A stretch of DNA of 9,307 nucleotides from CAZJCK01 sp964544635 (GTDB lineage: Bacteria > Zixibacteria > MSB-5A5 > GN15 > FEB-12), in the NCBI GenBank assembly GCA_964544635.1, contig CAZJCK010000105.1, positions 1 through 9,307 of the forward strand, written 5' to 3'. A model generated the notes under the pieces. It made no database searches and was not told the DNA's origin. It saw nothing but the letters and a program-made list of their open reading frames with translations. Positions 6,936 through 9,307 of this stretch are shown piece by piece. Each line of letters begins with the position of its first letter. Position 1 is the first letter of the stretch. The position numbers and the translations under genes were made by a program.

Positions 6936-8231
6936 TCAGCGTTTGCCCATCGCCGCTTCGAGGCGGGAGATGGCCAGGTTGAGGTCGAAGGTCGCCTGCA
7001 CCAGTGAACGCTGGGCTTCCTGGAGGTTCACCTGGGCGGTCAGGAGATCCAGAATGGTGGCGGCACCAAGGTTGTACTTCTCCTGCGTGATCTTCATATC
7101 TTCTTCCGCAGCGTCGACATTGGTCTGCGCGACATCTCGCGCCTGACGCTGCTGTTCGATTGCGAAATAGGCCGACTTGATTTCACTGACGACAAAGTTG
7201 CGGGTGTCGGCTTCGGCGGCCCGGGAGTTATTCAAGGTCACCCTGGCGCTGGTCAGGTTGCGCTCACGATTGAAGCCGTCGAAGATGTTCCAGGTGATGC
7301 CGAAAGACCACGATCGGGTGTTGAACTCGGTGTCGATCGATCCTATGCCCTGAATGAAGGTGGCCCCTTCGCTCCTGGTAACATCGGCACTGACCCCGAA
7401 TTGCGGCAGATAACTGGCCCATCGGGAACGCACGGCGTTCTTTGATGCCGAGATATCCTTTCGCGCGGCCATGAGACCCGGCTCGTTGTTAAGACCATAC
7501 GCAAGCGCCTCGTCGAGCGTACCGTCATAGCCGTTGGCGGTGGCATCAGTCTGGAACTCGACATCACTGTTGGGATCGATGCCGATCGTGAATGCAAGGT
7601 TGGCGCGGCTTGTGACCACGGCGTTTTCCGCCCGCAGCAGGGCCAGCTGGTCGTTGCCGAGCAGCACCTGCTGGCGAAGGACCTCGGAGCGGTTGGCCGA
7701 GCCAAGGTCGAAGCGCGACTGGATGAGCTTGAGCTGCTCCTGGGAGCGCTCGACCGCCTGCTGCTGAACGTCGACCGCCTCGACATTGGCAAGATAGGCA
7801 TAGTATGTTGTCTTCACCGAGTAAATGAGATCGTCCTCGGAATCGATGACATTCAGCGAGGCCGACGCGGCATCGGCGCGCGCACCAAAATAGTTAAAGA
7901 AGTTGGTGACGTCGAGAATATCCATGCTGGCGCTTACTCGCGTGGATTTGCTGGTTGGGCTGGTACCAATGGCGGAGCCGAAGAAACCATCAAGTTCCTG
8001 GCTCTTACCCCATGAGTAGGAGGCATTGATCCGGGGCAGGAAGGCGCCGAGGGCGGCCCGCTTGTCAGCATTGGCGGTTGATTCAAAGCCCCGGGCGCGG
8101 ATGATACTCTCGCGCGTTTCGAGGGCGTGTTCGATGCAGTCATCGAGGGTCATGGTGCGTGCTGATGCGAGTGATGCCGTGGCGAAGACGGCGCTAAGTG
8201 CATATACCAACAGCATACGTCGTGGTCTCAT
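6936..8231 (-). CDS. TolC-family outer membrane efflux protein
   Basis: The 431-residue protein begins with a signal peptide (MRPRR, hydrophobic 7-21, likely cleavage after ASA at 22-24) and then the family start TMTLDDCIEHALE (26-38). It shows the internal duplication of TolC proteins. The diagnostic helix motif appears twice: RFDLGSANRSEVLRQQV (173-189) and KYNLGAATILDLLTAQV (385-401). The strand regions LPRINASYSWG (65-75) and LPQFGVSADVTRSEG (275-289) also match between halves and should form the outer-membrane barrel. Three copies would make the trimeric duct through the outer membrane and periplasm. A strong ribosome binding site (TAAGGAG) lies seven bases before the ATG. The gene follows the YIP1-type gene by 26 nt and precedes the adaptor, so it is probably the dedicated outer-membrane partner of this exporter. 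Length and domain order are normal. Confidence 0.95.
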   Translation of the reverse strand: MRPRRMLLVYALSAVFATASLASARTMTLDDCIEHALETRESIIRARGFESTANADKRAALGAFLPRINASYSWGKSQELDGFFGSAIGTSPTSKSTRVSASMDILDVTNFFNYFGARADAASASLNVIDSEDDLIYSVKTTYYAYLANVEAVDVQQQAVERSQEQLKLIQSRFDLGSANRSEVLRQQVLLGNDQLALLRAENAVVTSRANLAFTIGIDPNSDVEFQTDATANGYDGTLDEALAYGLNNEPGLMAARKDISASKNAVRSRWASYLPQFGVSADVTRSEGATFIQGIGSIDTEFNTRSWSFGITWNIFDGFNRERNLTSARVTLNNSRAAEADTRNFVVSEIKSAYFAIEQQRQARDVAQTNVDAAEEDMKITQEKYNLGAATILDLLTAQVNLQEAQRSLVQATFDLNLAISRLEAAMGKR

Positions 8232-8238
8232 CCAGTTA

Positions 8239-8245
8239 CTCCTTA
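8239..8245 (-). promoter_or_regulatory. Ribosome binding site of the TolC-type gene
   Basis: TAAGGAG, a near-perfect Shine-Dalgarno, is seven bases before the ATG at 8231. It is the best in the window and fixes this start. Confidence 0.7.
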
Positions 8246-8257
8246 AGAGGTTTCATC

Positions 8258-9004
8258 CTATGCAAACATGGCTGCCATGGCGACACCCAACAGCCCGAGG
8301 CTTCCTAACGATATGACCGATATAGTGTAGCCTTTGTTGCGACTTAATTGATAAACGACCGACAATGCGATGCCGGCTGCAATGATCTGCCAGATAAAGA
8401 AGAGGTCAAAGAGTGACAGGAACTGGTACAATGCGTCACCCTGTCCCGGCTCGGGCGCCAGTACGCCGAGTGAGATGGAGAAGTAGACGTTCCCGGTCAG
8501 ACGGGCGCCCAGCCCGTTGACAGCCTGGCCGATGATACCGATGAACGATGAAAAGATGGCGATCGCCAGCAGCTGCTTGAACCGGGCGTTGCCGGCAAAG
8601 ACAAAGTTACCAAGGAAGAGCATGAGAGCGGCGACAAGTAGTGGCGCGATCACCGAGCTTATTATGCCGCCAAAGCCAATCGTGCTGTAAATAGATATGT
8701 CGCGCATCATTTCTTCGGTCATGCCGGGGGCTCGATCGAGCTGCTCCTGCATGCGCGCCCGTCCTTCCGGCGTCGCGAGGGCGGCGTCGGTCATCGGCTC
8801 GGCGATGAGGTACATGGCGCCGACGGCCAGTGCGATGAGGATGAGCCAGGGGAAAAGAATGCGAGCTCCATGGCGCAGATTTTCTCCCAGTTCCTGGGGG
8901 TTTGTGAATACCTGCACAACCCCTTCCAAGCCCGCCCCCTTGTTCGATTGCTGAGCGCCCGCAGTTTCGGGGGTCGCCCCTGCCGGCATGTCTGAATGTT
9001 GCAT
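8258..9004 (-). CDS. YIP1-family multi-pass membrane protein
   Basis: The 248-residue protein has a polar N-terminal tail (1-27), the motif VVQVFTNPQELGENLR (29-44) typical of bacterial YIP1-domain proteins, and about five hydrophobic segments (near 49-69, 110-136, 143-164, 200-220 and 226-247). Bacterial members are poorly characterised integral membrane proteins; the eukaryotic namesakes act in membrane traffic, which cannot be carried over. A helical polar segment (70-107) separates helices 1 and 2 and contains AEPMTDAAL and an MTEEMM run. The ATG has AAGGGAG (9013-9019) eight bases upstream. It is the first gene after the hppA terminator and lies 26 nt before the TolC-type gene, so it probably leads the exporter operon. 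A role in assembling or supporting the exporter is inference from position alone. The family call rests on the N-terminal motif and helix pattern. Confidence 0.85.
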   Translation of the reverse strand: MQHSDMPAGATPETAGAQQSNKGAGLEGVVQVFTNPQELGENLRHGARILFPWLILIALAVGAMYLIAEPMTDAALATPEGRARMQEQLDRAPGMTEEMMRDISIYSTIGFGGIISSVIAPLLVAALMLFLGNFVFAGNARFKQLLAIAIFSSFIGIIGQAVNGLGARLTGNVYFSISLGVLAPEPGQGDALYQFLSLFDLFFIWQIIAAGIALSVVYQLSRNKGYTISVISLGSLGLLGVAMAAMFA

Positions 9005-9012
9005 CCTGTAAT

Positions 9013-9019
9013 CTCCCTT
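9013..9019 (-). promoter_or_regulatory. Ribosome binding site of the YIP1-type gene
   Basis: AAGGGAG lies eight bases before the ATG at 9004 and supports that start over the methionine at codon 6. Confidence 0.6.
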
Positions 9020-9031
9020 ATGGCAAAGATT

Positions 9032-9057
9032 AACGACCGCTTGTCACAAAAGTTTCA
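9032..9057 (-). promoter_or_regulatory. Candidate ECF-type promoter of the exporter operon
   Basis: On the minus strand TGAAAC (9057-9052) is followed after exactly 16 bases by CGTT (9035-9032). This resembles extracytoplasmic-function sigma promoters (sigma-W type TGAAAC-N16-CGTA). Transcription from it would begin roughly 20 bases before the ATG of the YIP1-type gene and include its ribosome binding site. I saw no convincing sigma-70 pair in the same gap. The match is short, the sigma factor of this organism is unknown, and coincidence is possible. Confidence 0.25.
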
Positions 9058-9116
9058 TTTTGACCTGAGTTCATTCGGCATACTCGGTTGCCCGACAGGT
9101 TATTCACAAAGATCAC

Positions 9117-9153
9117 AAAAAAGAGGGACATCGCACAGTTCACGATGTCCCTC
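9117..9153 (-). terminator. Intrinsic terminator of the pyrophosphatase gene
   Basis: A perfect 11-base-pair stem (GAGGGACATCG 9123-9133 with CGATGTCCCTC 9143-9153) encloses a 9-base loop. On the minus strand it is followed by six T residues (A residues at 9117-9122 on the plus strand). It lies about 35 bases after the pyrophosphatase stop, so it should end that transcript and isolate the exporter operon. The plus-strand side lacks a comparable T run, so it is probably one-directional. Confidence 0.9.
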
Positions 9154-9188
9154 ATGGATAAAAACTGTCTGGTCTTACAGGCTGCGGC

Positions 9189-9307
9189 TTAGTTGAACAT
9201 GGCGGCGCCAACCACCAGGGAGACAATAGCCATCAGCTTGATAAGGATGTTCATCGACGGCCCGGAGGTGTCTTTGAACGGATCGCCGACGGTGTCGCCG
9301 ACGACGG
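9189..9307 (-). CDS. hppA: Membrane-bound ion-translocating pyrophosphatase, C-terminal end
   Basis: Only the last 38 codons and the TAA stop are in the window; the rest lies beyond the right edge. The fragment begins VVGDTVGDPFKDTSGPSMNI and ends in a hydrophobic helix (LIKLMAIVSLVVGAAMFN). The GDTVGDPFKDTSGPS block is the highly conserved C-terminal signature of membrane pyrophosphatases, with acidic and lysine residues that take part in pyrophosphate and metal binding. The enzyme couples hydrolysis of pyrophosphate to pumping of protons or sodium ions across the inner membrane. The residues that separate potassium-dependent and -independent or sodium and proton types lie outside this fragment. 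It is followed by a strong terminator, so it is a separate transcription unit from the exporter genes. Confidence 0.95.
   Translation of the reverse strand, partial: VVGDTVGDPFKDTSGPSMNILIKLMAIVSLVVGAAMFN

Noticed and set aside
1..9307. CRISPR array, tRNA, insertion sequence, toxin-antitoxin or phage genes
   Set aside because: No regularly spaced repeats, tRNA-like cloverleaf, transposase motif or small gene pair was seen. The genes pack tightly as ordinary chromosomal operons.

Overview
The window is about 9.3 kb of GC-rich bacterial DNA in which every supportable gene lies on the minus strand, so biological order runs from the right edge to the left. It reads as a Gram-negative (double-membrane) bacterium: there is a TolC-family outer-membrane protein and a periplasmic adaptor. 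GWxTD-domain proteins together with a membrane pyrophosphatase suggest an uncultured member of the FCB group or a neighbouring candidate phylum (Zixibacteria-like). That placement is inference from gene content only; there is no rRNA or other marker.

Right edge (9117-9307): the last 38 codons of a proton/sodium-translocating membrane pyrophosphatase (hppA), closed by a strong intrinsic terminator. A 184-base intergenic region follows; it holds the terminator, a good ribosome binding site and a tentative ECF-type promoter.

Centre (9004 down to 2346): an apparent six-gene transcription unit coding for a YIP1-family membrane protein, a TolC-family outer-membrane factor, a HlyD/MacA-type adaptor, an ABC ATPase and two different MacB/FtsX-type permeases. 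Spacings are 26, 64, 4 (or an overlap), -4 (ATGA) and 11 nt. Together the last five genes make a complete tripartite exporter: the ATPase drives a probable permease heterodimer whose periplasmic domains work through the adaptor and the TolC duct. Unlike canonical MacB, the ATPase and permease are separate polypeptides, and the permeases are duplicated and diverged. The substrate cannot be read from the sequence.

Left (2229 down to 1): after a 116-nt gap with a small inverted repeat come two exported proteins. The first is a full-length GWxTD-domain protein. The second is cut by the window edge and appears, from motif-by-motif comparison, to be a diverged paralogue of the first. Both carry signal peptides, so they sit in the compartment served by the exporter.

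No RNA genes, mobile elements, CRISPR arrays or phage signatures were seen, and no gene shows a frameshift. The exporter is a recognisable type. The least understood content is the tandem GWxTD pair beside it.
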